Position numbers and translations under genes: made by a program. The notes beneath the pieces are model-generated. The model made no database searches and was not told where the DNA came from. It saw only the letters and a program-made list of their open reading frames with translations. This document shows positions 34,328 through 45,999 of a stretch of DNA of 64,000 nt, in pieces (positions within the stretch are counted from its first letter, which is position 1; every line of letters begins with the position of its first letter). The DNA comes from Gerris lacustris (taxonomy: Eukaryota; Arthropoda; Insecta; Hemiptera; Gerridae): NCBI GenBank assembly GCA_951217055.1, contig OX578280.1:34919628-34983627 (forward strand), written 5' to 3'.

Positions 34328-35153
34328 GACATGTTACATGGTTGGATGCACTTTCTAGCTTCTTTGCCAAATTTTTTGTGAAACCTGCAAATTCCCAGTT
34401 TACTATCGGGTCTCTGCGAGTTTGTCCGGTTTTTTTGTTTAAAACTACTACCTCGTGACCGTGAACGGTAACGGTTTTGACCACGAACGATTCTGCCAGT
34501 TGGTTAACCTGCTGGGTGAGTGCGGAAACTTGGGCTCGTAGGTCATTTGACGTAGGTGTTTCTGACGTTGAGGCTACGTTTGCGGTGGAAATTTGATTAT
34601 CTGTCACTTCCATGATTTTATCTGCAAGCAGAGAAAGCTTCGACAGGTCGGCTTCGTCAGACACTGACAATATGGCTTGCACGTTAGATGGCATGCGTTG
34701 AAGCCACAGGGATCTAAGAAACTGATCGTTGACTCTAGATTTTGCCAGTTCTCGCATCCGCCTTAATAGGTGGCTAGGTTTACTGTCACCTAGTTCTATT
34801 GCTGTCAATAGTTGTCTTATCTGCCTCTCTTCGGAGTCAGAAAAGGCGTCGATAATCCTCTTCTTTAAAGCTTCGTATGCTCCGTGAAGTGGCGGGGAAG
34901 CTACTAGATCAGAGACATGATCTAAAATCTCCATCTCGAGGGCTCCAACTATATAATAAAATTTTGTTTGGTCAACAGTTACATTGGCCGTCACAAACTG
35001 TGCCTCGAGTTGAATAAACCAAAGATGAGGTTTGGTTTTCCAGAATGGCGGAATTTTGATTGCAACTCTATTGATAGCAGTGGGTTGTTCTGACGGAGGT
35101 GTATCGTCATTTCCTGGATTTGAACTTGGAACTAACGTTGAATTGTTTGGCAT
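34318..35153 (-). pseudogene. gag: Gypsy (CsRn1-clade) gag, frameshifted before the zinc knuckle
   Basis: Structural protein of the element. From the ATG at 35153 the frame encodes a capsid-like region ('IPPFWKTKPHLWFIQLEAQF', then a segment rich in 'LLRRMRELA'-type helices) typical of arthropod Gypsy Gag. Near 34470-34506 the coding signal moves to the -1 frame. There an Arg/Ser-rich linker and a C-x2-H-x9-C-x3-C knuckle (first Cys at 34389, last at 34336-34338) lead to the TAG at 34318. The original frame runs on to 34212 as nonsense. The CHCC knuckle is the hallmark of the CsRn1/Kabuki clade. The simplest reading is loss of one base in this copy, or a sequencing error. A TTG triplet at 35171 lies upstream in frame, but the ATG is the better start. 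Confidence 0.8.
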
Positions 35154-35263
35154 CTTGGATTTGCTCGACAAGGCCGTAGAAATTGTTGAGTTCCGTAAAA
35201 AATATTTAAAATTACGAATTTATTTGACAGATTATTTTTTTGTATATTCTTTCTTATTTTAAA
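35154..35263 (-). other. Leader of the CsRn1-like element, LTR and primer site not evident
   Basis: Only 110 bp separate the gag ATG from the inverted repeat. They include AATAAA-like sequence that aligns weakly with the end of the putative 3' LTR. I see no primer binding site beginning TGG, so the 5' LTR appears truncated or replaced. Confidence 0.5.
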
Positions 35264-35479
35264 AAATATAATTTTTTATAACGAATGACATTTTTTCATA
35301 AAATTAAAATTTAGACCAGTTCCCTCTTGTGCGATTTTAAAAAATCGTAATTTTTAGGAACAGGTTACATGGAACAAAATTTTTAATGCGATAAATCTTC
35401 ATTTGAAGACATGCTGGAGGGATGATCAAGAATGACTTTTTGTCACTTCACGTATCGTCAAGTCGATCCTGGGACATAC
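35264..35479 (-). repeat. Right inverted repeat flanking the CsRn1-like element
   Basis: Reverse complement of 30805-31040 at about 97% identity, lacking 21 bases present in the left arm. Its inner edge abuts the element's leader. Confidence 0.85.
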
Positions 35480-35489
35480 TGTATATTTA

Positions 35490-37140
35490 AAAAAAAATAG
35501 TTTGCGAGGATTAGAAGCAAATTTTTTTGTAACTACAGTACAAAAAAATAAATACATATACATATTATATTTTTATTTGCTCCTTGATAACGAAATCCCC
35601 TTGTTAGTGAATGCTTAACATAGCTAACCCATTTAAACTGTTTTCACCAATAGGGATTCTTTGCCATGATTTAATTCGGCGAAAGAACTTAATGAGCACT
35701 CGATAGAGCTTGTGCAGGGCGGTAAAACAATATCAGTAGAACCATAGTCGGGGGACCAGTAGTCGGGAAAAAATATTCACTCTTTATGCCCTCTATTGTT
35801 TCCGGAGCTTCCTGTACAGTACATCATTCCACATTTTGAACCAAAATTACCTTTCATCTGCAATGTCTTTTAAATTTTAGAAGGTTGCACTATATGTATA
35901 GTACCCTCATTCCATTCGAATTTTTGAATGAAAATACAGGCGATTTGTTTGCAGAAAATCTGGCTTCTAAAGATGACATGAAATCCAAGTAAGGAAATTT
36001 TAGAGACCTTCTCCTAAATTCGGATGGATTTTCGGTTTGGCCAGCACTGCGAGTACAAAGGGATTCCCGAGTACCTACCCAGCATGCCAGGTCGTGATGT
36101 TCTGATTTGTATCTGCAAGTCCAGGGTGGTAAAGTATCATTGGGTATGACTTCACTCCTTGGTCCTCTGATTTAAATAGCTCATTAATGATCTCACCCAC
36201 ACCATACTCGCTTCGGTGGTACATTGATAGAGTTATAAGATCTGTGAAGTGGACCTCTCTTCCAGGGGCTGGCTAAAAGGGCCTTAATACTCAGGACTCG
36301 ATTCAGGCATAGGCATCCGTCTAGGGCCTAGGGCCCGCACCTCAAACGAAGATTTTTTTTTTTTTTAAAGCTAATTTTGGTAAGCTCGGAACTTGGAAAA
36401 AAACCTACTTATTGATATAGGACCCGACGAAAATACCTGCACTCATTTATAAACATTTTAAATTTGATAAATGAATTTACGATTTAATTTTGATTTAAGC
36501 AATTTACAAAGGCACACTCACTTCTGTCACGCCGTGTGCCAGCGCAATGTGTAAAGTGTAATATGTATTTAAGTAATAATGTATTGTTATTGATAATCCT
36601 AAATCCTCTTTTGATTTCAAGTACAAATATTCAATCTTAATTCAGTTAACAAAGGAAAAATTGCAGTACTAAATCGAAAAGTTTTGATAAATGGCATAGT
36701 TGTTCATTGATGTTGGAATAAGAACATATTGAAAGGGAAAGCTATGACCGTAATCTTATAAAATAGTTCCAAGTTATATGTTTTTCACAAATATCTAGAA
36801 AAAGATTAGGTTTACCAAAAATGTCATTATATGCACAATACAAGATTATTAAATTGTCTACAAGAAAGGCCCATGATTATGTCCAAGGTCCACGGTTATG
36901 ATACTTCAAAGGCTTAAAAAAATAATATATATATTTTTAAATACAAACTAATTTTTAATACAGTTTATTAAACGTTTATGTCAATTATTTACAGCAACTT
37001 TGATTTTTCTTTTTATTAGAACCAGCTTATGTAAAGCCTAAAATATTTAACATAATTTTATAATAAATTTTCCAAGAATTCTAATGGTATCACTTTCTTA
37101 GGTACATGTTTCGTATCCGACTAAACTTTTTTACTTTCTC
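35490..37140. other. Intergenic, no gene recognised
   Basis: Somewhat less AT-rich between 35590 and 36340, with 'gtctagggcctagggcccgcacctc' at about 36320 followed by a T-run. No open frame of note and no repeat copy elsewhere in the window. Confidence 0.5.
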
Positions 37141-37144
37141 ATAT

Positions 37145-37640
37145 ATTTTCAGGTCCCGCTGAGTCCAAAGTGTTTTTTCAAAAATGTCTATCTGTCTTCT
37201 GTACTTAGGCTGTGTGGACGCTTGGAGCCCATTTTGATAAAATTTGGCATATATTGACAACTAATTCACTAATCTAACCCCAAGACAAAAACATGAATTT
37301 TGGCTCAAAATTGCTGATCAAAATAAATTGCTTAAATTAGATATTATATAGGTATAAATTCAATCTTACCACATAATACGAGAGAGTTTGGTCCCAGTTT
37401 ATCGTACCGATTGTTTTGTAACTTACTCATATTTTTAGTAAGTATAAAAAGAAAGTATTTCGATCCCCCGAAAATCCAATTTTGAGATTTTAATGCATTT
37501 ATACGTTTTGAAGTCCCTGAGCCCAAATAGTGATTTTAAAAAAAAATGTCTGTTTTTTGTCTATAGTGTCTGCACACCTAAGCTACTAAGCTGATGTTGA
37601 TTAAATTTGGCAAAGGTTCAGCATCTACAATATTAACTTA
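37145..37640 (+). repeat. Dispersed repeat C, two tandem degraded copies
   Basis: 'tttcaggtcccgctgagtccaaagtg..gtctgt..cccattttgataaaatttggcatat' (37150-37260) is followed by 'ttatacgttttgaagtccctgagccc..gatgttgattaaatttggcaaaggttcagc' (37498-37630). Both match 20445-20620. Confidence 0.6.
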
Positions 37641-38289
37641 AATTCACATGAGAATAAACCAATATAGCTGCATGAATTGCTAAATCAATATTTGCTTAAC
37701 ATTTGTTTAACATGAGCTAATAAATACATTTTTCCTGCTTTCAATTTATATATACTATATGTATTATGTATGCATATATTTATATCACAAATGATGATGC
37801 AGAATATATGTTTAACTTAATAATGTATCAAACGGATATCTAATAAAAAGGTTTGTGTGTATAGATGGTACATTCCGTTTGTAACGATAAAAGTCGTTTT
37901 AGTTTTCCTCTCTTTGTTTAACTCCTTTATGTTTCCAAGCTACTTCTTTCATGTTAATAATGTGTTTATTTACAAAATAAGTGTGTAAAGGTGTTTGTTG
38001 AAAGGGTAAAGCAGTATAGGTTGTTGCAAGGTACAAGAACATGAAAAGGGATTTTTGATTAAAATGTGTGACGTCAGAGTTAGTTACCCCTCGTAGGAAA
38101 ACAACATCAAAGGATGTAGAACATCAGCTTCTGGACAAAATAATGTCTTTAATAACTTCCGTGGTCTTTAACAAAGTCATCGTTGAGACTAAAAGTTACT
38201 AAAAACTCATATGAACCTTCATGTGTATTATAGTAAAAAAATATAACAAGATTCAGGGTTGTTATCAACTAAACAGTCAGCAAATATTA

Positions 38290-38598
38290 TTAAGGTGTTA
38301 AGATATGTAAGTGGCGAAATGTTGCTGGGTTGATTAAGATAAAAAAATTACCATTAGTTTTGTTCTCACATATGACGTAACTTGTTCTAACGATGCAACG
38401 GTTATGTAATCGTTGCATCGACAATTGTATAATTTACCCTGGGACAAGAACTTTCTTCGTCAAAAATTATACGTCTTTTTTTCTATTTCATGGCTGCAAT
38501 AGGTTTGGCATAAGTCAGAACAAAACTAATGGTGATTTTTTTTTTCATCCTAATCAACCCAGCAACACTTCGCCACTTAACATACCTTAACACCTTAA
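38290..38598. mobile_element. Foldback MITE bounded by TTAA
   Basis: Arms of about 85-90 bp (38291-38375 and 38505-38598) start TTAAGGTGTTAAG and share 'gtggcgaa.tgttgctgggttgatta' and 'accattagttttgttct'. Both outer ends read TTAA, compatible with a TTAA-targeting (piggyBac-type) or similar mobilising transposase. In the middle, 38391-38420 is a perfect 10-bp-stem hairpin (CGATGCAACG / CGTTGCATCG). No coding capacity. Confidence 0.75.
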
Positions 38599-38763
38599 TT
38601 TAAACATTTATACCATACAAATCTTAATAACTTTCTTTACTTAAAGCATAAAGCAAATATAAGAGATGAATATATGGTTTAAACAAAAGAATGTTACACG
38701 AAGTCACACTGAGTCATAATATGGCCACCAAGTGTGAGTGAAACCTTTCCTGTATATAATATA

Positions 38764-39800
38764 CTAGCTGGATACCTGTGCTTCGCTTCGGGGTATGTTA
38801 TTTTCAATTTTTACCATCAAGAAACAATTAAATTATTTTACTAAGTGAGAATATCTAGATTCTATCCCTTTCCCTTATTTCTATACCCCCTCCCCTTTGA
38901 TAAGATAATTTGCTATTATCCCAAATTAGTAATTGATTCCGACTACTGAAGAAAAATTCTTAAAAGATAACTGTCCGGGAAAAGCAGCGGTATATTCCTT
39001 CTGACCTCCCCATGTCTTTACACATCCCTTGGTTGAAATTGGAATTATCTTTTATTAATATACGTGCTTACATTTAAAATAAGAGCTATTTCCCAAGTAT
39101 TAACTTCCTAACTTTAGAAGATCGGTCTGGGCTCAATTACCCTTTTTTTCACACTTTGTCCTTATGTTCCCCTTAGGGATAAAATTTTAGAAAATACCTA
39201 TCGGCAGTTATCAATATAACTTAGAAATTATTATACTACGTGTACAGTACACTCGTAGATTTTATTTTAGCATTTTAAAGAAGTGCTGATGATTATGTTA
39301 GTAAAGTTTAAGGCACGGTAATGTGTGATTTGTAAACTATTGTCTTAATATCTAAAAATAAATCTAAATATTTTTTGACAGCGATTGAAAACTAATTTCT
39401 TTAACAATTCTTCTTTCAGAAATTTCCACAACCATAAAATATTGTCAGTAGTTTCTTCTGCAATTTTGGTTAGATAAATTTTTTATAAAGAAATAAATTA
39501 GAATTTTAAAATCTATTCAGAAGCCCCGTTCTCCGCCCCATAAAAAGATACCAAAACGTTTTATAGCCTATATTACCCGCAGAATTGAGCTTAACATTAT
39601 ACCCAAGAACCACCAAACTCTATTCAGCCGTTTGGCCGTGATTGACGCAGAGACAATTCGTTGTCAGGACTACTCATTTAGTGGAAATACAAAAGTTGAG
39701 CCCAATCGGATAAATGTACAACAACACTTATTAGTAATGCTATACATAGATATATTTTTCCATTTTACCCCCCTAAATGTACATAACAACAATTACTGTT
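38764..39800 (-). mobile_element. Degraded Helitron-like element, minus orientation
   Basis: At 38764-38767 CTAG is followed by sequence whose reverse complement gives 'ccccgaagcgaagcacaggtatccagctag', the same 3' hairpin and end as at 15178-15205. 38850-38920 is the reverse complement of 15041-15130 ('gaatatctagattctat..'), and part of 39740-39800 resembles 14960-15020. The 5' end was not located. Confidence 0.55.
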
Positions 39801-40074
39801 CGGAACCGTAAGTGCCAGATGTATTGATGTATTTTATTTAGTTTCAAATTTTCGAATGATTATAGTTCTAATTTTCAAATCACAAAAGTGTTGGGGCTCC
39901 TGAGTCACGGCCCCCTAAAATTTTTAAAATTTGACTTTTTTATATCAACTCCCGGAAATATCATTGGACCACAGAGATGCATATTTTTGTATTTTTGCCT
40001 TATTTTTAGCTCCTGTCCTAATGGGGTACGGGGGGGGGGACATTTTTTTTTTACATTTTGTTTAACTTTTTGGG

Positions 40075-40505
40075 GGTAAATCGCCGCATTTTGGAAACAC
40101 GATATATTTTTGTGAATGATATTTCAACACCTTTATAATGATACCCAACTTCGACAAACATTTTGGGTTTGTCTTAATTTTGTGGGGGGTAAAATGGCCG
40201 CCATTTTGGAAACGCGATATATATTTGTAATCTACATTTCAATACCTTTGAAATGATACCCAACTTGAAAATTACAAAAAATATAAAATATTGTGATCTA
40301 TTCGTAATTGATCGCAGATCGCAGAAATTTGGAGTGTTTGAGTCCGCAATTGTTTTTCTGTTTTTGGGCAAAAAAGCTTAACTTGCATACCAAATTTTAA
40401 GTCTATAGCTTCAGTAGGTCGGGAGATATACTCCAAGATGCGACGGACGAACTACCAAAAGCTTAATGTCTTAAGGGTTTCTAGGACGACCTCGAAACCC
40501 TAAAA
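40075..40505 (+). repeat. Tandem units ending in an AGGGTTTC/GAAACCCT hairpin
   Basis: Two units of about 120 bp share 'ccgc.attttggaaac.cgatatat..tttg' and 'tttcaa.acctttataatgatacccaactt'. The segment closes with the hairpin at 40475-40502 (AGGGTTTC..AGG / CCT..GAAACCCT). The layout resembles family D (12215-12850) and the element at 62892-63151. Confidence 0.55.
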
Positions 40506-40509
40506 AGGG

Positions 40510-41800
40510 GTCTTTGGCATCAGCAGGACGAATACAAAGGATGAGGAGGCGCCTCAAAGTTGAAGCTGACAGGACTGACAAGACGCTGGCACATAAAGAA
40601 CATTCCTTTCGAACCTACAACACGGGGTGTGTGAGCACTGTTCACGCACCCTCCTCCGACAACACTGCTTGCTCATAACCTCAGTGGTAGTAATGACTTT
40701 GATTTTAAACCCTACATTATTTTAAGATAGGAATTAGCAAATTCTTAAACATTAGATCTTTTATAGTAAAAAAAAAAATCGTTAAGGACTTTTTATTTTT
40801 TAGGGCAAATTTATGTTTTAGCCAAAAAAGAACTCATAGCTGAATAGAGATCACTTTATGTCAATATACTTGGTGGTGAATATTCCAAACGAAAAAGACA
40901 AACAAATATATAGAGAGACAAACACGCTCAACTTAAAAGTTTTCTACTTAAGGGGCTCTCTTCTTGCTTTTCAATGCCATGTTCAATTCATGTTGCTATT
41001 GTCAATGTTAATCAATTTATGTTTTGTATGTGATAGTTATACGGCACCAGATTCAAGGAGAATTTTCTCCAAAATAGAGTTTGGCATTGAGAAGTTCTTA
41101 AATAGGAAATGATTGTCTCTTTTATTTAGTTATATCTTCAGTAAAGTTTGTCATGTACGTGCAAAAACTTAACTTATTTTACAACTATTTTTTTTAGCTT
41201 ATAACTTAAAACTATAAATTAAATAATCGATGATTACCTATGATTTGAAAAACCGAGTTCTTAATCAAGACTAATTAGACTATTTAGCTAATCCACCTAA
41301 CTGGTAGATATCGCTCTAGAATTGTAGCCGTAGCATTGCTTTATTTTATTATGTTTTATTATATTAATCATCAACTAGTAAACCTAATACAGCTTTAACA
41401 ATTAAATAATGAAATTGCTTTAATTATTAAAGACGATTTAATAATTTCCTTTAAATTAATTGTAGGTAACTAATGTTTTAGCATTAAAGGTTAAAGAAGG
41501 CTGGAGGTAGAGTTATAGAAAGTGGAAAATAATTTTCCTAAATATATTGTCAGACAAATTGATCCGGCAACCAAACCAAGCTGTTACAAATTTCAATACA
41601 AACGTTAACGACTAGCCACAATGTCTGTGAACATGGTTTAAGAGCTTGTGTTTAAGAATTTACAACTAGTTTTATATTAGGACTAGTTCATATTAGGTCT
41701 ATTAGATACAAATCTTCGTTGTTTTTTTCTTTGCAAATTCCACATTTCTTACTTTCTCATGTACCTAGTATATATAGGGAGAAAAAGTATTGTGAGATTT
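40510..41800. other. Intergenic, no gene recognised
   Basis: The first 170 bp are less AT-rich ('gacaggactgacaagacgctggcacataaag', 'cgcaccctcctccgacaac') but have no open frame of note. The rest is AT-rich with nothing recognised. Confidence 0.5.
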
Positions 41801-41804
41801 AGAC

Positions 41805-42720
41805 GGATTTACACGTTTTGAGGTCCCTGAGTCCAAAAAATTAACCTCTTTTTTTTAGATAAGTAGGCAAAATCAAGAAATTAATTTTAACTAAAATTTG
41901 CGGGCGCTACCTCCAAATATTTATAAAATAACGTAAGAAAAAAAATAGTCTGCAAATTAGTGTTGCACATAGCTTCCTCGCGTTCTATAACTTTTTAATG
42001 ATGTTATGCTATTACAAACCATTCCTGTTTAATTTATATAATTTTATACCTCCTTTTATTTTAAATCTGTTAAAATTGTTTTGATGTTTTACATTAATTA
42101 AAGTATCAATATGGCAAAATTTAAGGAGTCCGTTCCTTGAAATTAATATACGACCATCAGTGGGCTACGTTCTACGTACCATTCAAAATCAGATGAGTAC
42201 TTTTAAATATATAACTGAAAATATATGTATGTTTGGGCATTTGTTGAAGAGAAACATATAAACTCAGATAGTTGAAACTTATATGAGCCAAACAATGGGA
42301 TAATAATGACCTACTATCCAAATCTACGATACTAAATACTAAAAAATCGGACGAGTAGTTTTAAGATATTATTTATGCAAAAATTAACGACCGATTAACA
42401 GACAGACAAGGAACCACAAATGATCACTGACGTCTGAAACAGATTTCTATCTTAAAATATTTTAAATAGGGGACAAAAAAATTCGTTCTTCGGAACGATC
42501 ACAAAGTTTTAGTGTGCTAGGAAGCAATATTTATTAAAAGCAGTTACGAAGATTTTGATTAAAAAATTATAAAATGTAGTCCATTTAAATACGAATCTAA
42601 CTAACTACATACGTTGTTCTTTTCATGGATGAAAATAAATCTGATTTTGATGAAAATCTAAAAAAAAAAAAAATATGTAAACTAAAACCTGTAAAACCAT
42701 TTTAAATATGTTTAAAATAA
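41805..42720 (+). repeat. Mixed copies of dispersed repeats C and I
   Basis: 'ttacacgttttgaggtccctgagtccaaaaa' (about 41808) and 'aagattttgattaaaaaattataaaatgtagtcc' (about 42548) match repeat C. 'accatcagtgggctacgtt' and 'gaaacttatatgagccaaacaatgggataataatgacctac' (42150-42330) match repeat I. A partial reverse-orientation copy of I continues at about 43020-43320. Confidence 0.5.
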
Positions 42721-43433
42721 ATCAAGTAAATGAGATATGGGATTAAATTCAGTATCCATATCAATATGAAAATTTTTAGTGCGAGTTGTATCAAAGAAAA
42801 TTTGTTTCCGTGCTTTCCGAAGTACGTCCTACCGCATACTCTTATTATTTTTTTTACTTTTATGGCCTATTATTGTCTAATTTATTTAATTTTTCCCTCA
42901 TCTGCTTCCGAGCTTATCTAAGGTAACGAAAGCTGTGTGATCGTTGAAAATCACGAAAATTTGTTGCCTCCGATTTAAAAAATTTCAGGGCAGAAATCAG
43001 TTTTAGACACCAGGGGACATTTTTGGTGCCGTGTCTGTCTGTCTTTCAATCAATCGGCCTGTTTGTCTGTAGGGTTTCCACTCAATTTTTGCGAACAAAT
43101 ATATCGTTAAACTAATTGTGCGATTTTCAAGAAATCTGATGGTAGGTCATTAAGCCATTGTTGGTCCCATATTAGTTTCAACCTTCTGCGCCATTTGTTG
43201 CTCTGCCACAAGCGCACAAACATACCTTTATTTACATCTATATCTTGAAAATAAATTAGGATGGCTTGTCGAAAGTAGCCGCAGATAGCCCCAAATTAAT
43301 TTCAACCGCCTGCGAAAAAAATAATTAAAATTTGGCTACGTTGATATTTTTATTCATGGAAAAAATGAAAACAACATTGAAAAAATTTAAATAAAAGGGA
43401 GGAAAATTAATTAAATTTTACAATAATGGGTAG

Positions 43434-43631
43434 TAAAATCATAAAATCATTATGCGTAAAATCATAAAATCAAGTATGCGCCATGGGACGCGAGGAAGCT
43501 ATGCGCCATGGGACGCGAGGAAGCTATGCGCCATGGGACGCGAGGAAGCTATGCGCCATGGAACTCGAGGAAGCTATGCGCCATGGGACGCGAGGAAGCT
43601 ATGCGCCATGGAACGCGAGGAAGCTATGCGC
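43434..43631 (+). repeat. 25-bp minisatellite, six units, preceded by a 24-bp duplication
   Basis: The unit atgcgccatgggacgcgagg-aagct repeats six times from 43476 to 43625 with substitutions in units 4 and 6, followed by a partial unit. Upstream, 'taaaatcataaaatca.tatgcg' is duplicated (43434-43480). The unit is GC-rich against AT-rich flanks. Its length is not a multiple of three, so the open frames across it shift phase and are not evidence of coding. Confidence 0.95.
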
Positions 43632-43639
43632 ATGCGCCA

Positions 43640-45220
43640 CTGTAGTTAGCAGACAATTTTCTAACGTTACATTGTTTTGACATAGGTGCTTAACATTTAA
43701 AAGAATACCCTATCTATAAAATATTGTATAAGGATCAAATTGGAAGAATTCTATCTTAAACCTGTATAGACATTTTAACAGAAAGAAATACCTACTATGG
43801 ACAATATTATAGGAATAAACTAAACATCTAAAAATCCTCTCGGATAATGTCAAGGGCTGATCACAGCTTATCCTTTTTGTATTAAAGGAAAAATACCCCT
43901 GTCACCGTTGTATTTTTATCCAATGTCACAATTCCATGATTGAAACTAACATTTCTGGGAAAAGGGAACAATATTTTCTTTCTCACATTCACCCAAAAAA
44001 TCGTGTTAAGTGTCCCAGAATTGTTTTAAATCCGTTGTTTTCCACCGAGGTAAATTTATTGCTGATTTTAACATAGGGTGGTGTTGGCTCTTAGTACGAT
44101 CGTCAGCCGATGTAGGTATTAGCTGATGCACAACGCTGCGGTGTTAGGTCGCAGTTACCCCTTTTTTCTTTACCCTTTGAAGGATTTATTATTCAAGGCT
44201 TAATTCAACCCCCGAAAAACTCATCCGAGAGTAGGTACGAAATAAAAAGAAAAAATACCTATAAATTACTTTAAAGCTGCCATTGTGACGGACATTTAAA
44301 ACAAATTTAATTTAAATTCTCTAACTTCTCGTTTACTCCATTTGAAATAGAGCGGAAAGATAAAAGGGAAAAAAGCCAGAGGATCTAGCTTGGAAAATGG
44401 AGCCATAAAATTGAAGTAGAATTATATAAGGTACTTAAAGCAAGTTAAATTATTATACATATTAAGTTTTAATCCTATTACTAGATTTTTAGCTAGGAAA
44501 TGGTTACATTACTTCTATGAATATATATTTTTAAAAGCATACAAAAATATTAACAAATAAAATAGCATATATAAATGAAAAAAGTTGGGCTTCGCTCGTG
44601 AATTAATTTACCGTGAAATAATCAAAATGAAGAATTATTGTAGAAAAAAAAACCCTTGAAATTGCCACAAATAATTTTATTTCATTTTAACAAAGGTAGA
44701 AAGAAAGAAATAATGTTAATAATCATAGTATCACCTGTGGTATAAATTGATGTAGTTTCTATGATAAAATTAAAATTTAACATTGTTGATATGTCAGCAT
44801 CTAAATATCGTAGTTGTACTTTGAAATCTAGTCTCATCGACAATTCTGTCCACAAGTTATTTGACAAGATGTTATCAACTATCAACATTAAGTGTAAAAG
44901 GGCTTTGCTGCTTTCTTAGATGATTGTAAACGAAGTTATATTTTAAACTAGATAGTGTAGCTACAGAGCCTATAAGAAGCTGTTTTAGCAACAAATATTT
45001 ATGGTGAATTAGGTAACTCTATAACTCAATGTTGTATCTAACCTCTAAAAAATACTTGATTTTCTAGTATACGAAACTTTGCTGGAAAAGTACTTTACGT
45101 TTACTGAAACAACAAAAAAGAAATTGCTTTTGGACTGAAATCATTGTTTACTTAGTAGTGCATAAACATAGAAATATTGATATGTTAAGTCGATCCACTA
45201 GACCTAGACCTTTCTTTTGG
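43640..45220. other. Intergenic, no gene recognised
   Basis: AT-rich. Short open frames on both strands without recognisable motifs. Confidence 0.5.
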
Positions 45221-45221
45221 T

Positions 45222-45990
45222 TTTAGGGTTTGGTTGGTAAAACCAAAAAAAAAACCCCTTATAGTCACTCTGTACGGTTCCAATAACTTTTGAATTGAAG
45301 AGATAAAAACATTAAAATTTCCAGTATTAAAGGTCGTTTCGATGCGCAAACAGGAAAAGTGTACCGAACTCAAAATTATCAGCTTTATAAATCCAAAATG
45401 GTGGATAATTAATTTCACCCGATTTTTTAATTTTGAGTGAGGTATCAAATGAAAGGTATTGAAGAGTAGATTGCAATAATATATAGCACTTGTGGATAGT
45501 GTTTAATTTTTCATGCCATTTTGTCAAAAGACATTAAAATTTTGCGTGCCCCTCCTTCCTAAAACTATATTTCTGCTGATACTTAAAATATGCAAAATGT
45601 GCGGTCTGCTGGGCCATAGAAAAAATACGAATAGCAGTTTGATTTGATTAACTTGGAATCCAAAATGGTGTATAATTCATGTAACAGGGAAAAAATAATT
45701 TGGGTATCAAATAAAAGGAACTAATGAGTAGATTACAAATATAAATAAAAATTTTAAAAATATTATTTTTAGTTGCATTTATAGGTCAAAATATACAAAA
45801 AAAAAATAATAGTAAAGCAATTTGATCTGATTAACTGAGAATTAGCTGGCGGATAATTCATGTCTCGAGGAATTTTTTTTTTTAATTTTGAGTTGTATCT
45901 AAAGAAAAGTATTAAGGAGCAGATTACAAAAATATATCGCTGGTGTAATTTTTTTTTAATTTTCCATGCAATTTCGTTTAAAAGCATCAA
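45222..45990 (+). repeat. Repeat family D, copy 2
   Basis: It starts with the hairpin 'agggtttggttggtaaaaccaaaaaaaaaaccc' and carries three degraded units with 'ccaaaatggtggataatt', 'ggtatcaaatgaaaggtattgaagagtagattgc' and 'tgcgtg', in the order seen at 12215-12850. Confidence 0.65.
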
Positions 45991-45999
45991 TATTTTGCG

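Noticed and set aside
35169..35171. Start of the CsRn1-like gag at 35171
   Set aside because: That codon is TTG. The first ATG in frame is at 35151-35153.
43452..43680. Two overlapping 65-aa frames in the 43.5-kb tandem array
   Set aside because: They translate a 25-bp repeat in shifting phases. The unit length is not a multiple of three, so no stable repeat protein is encoded.
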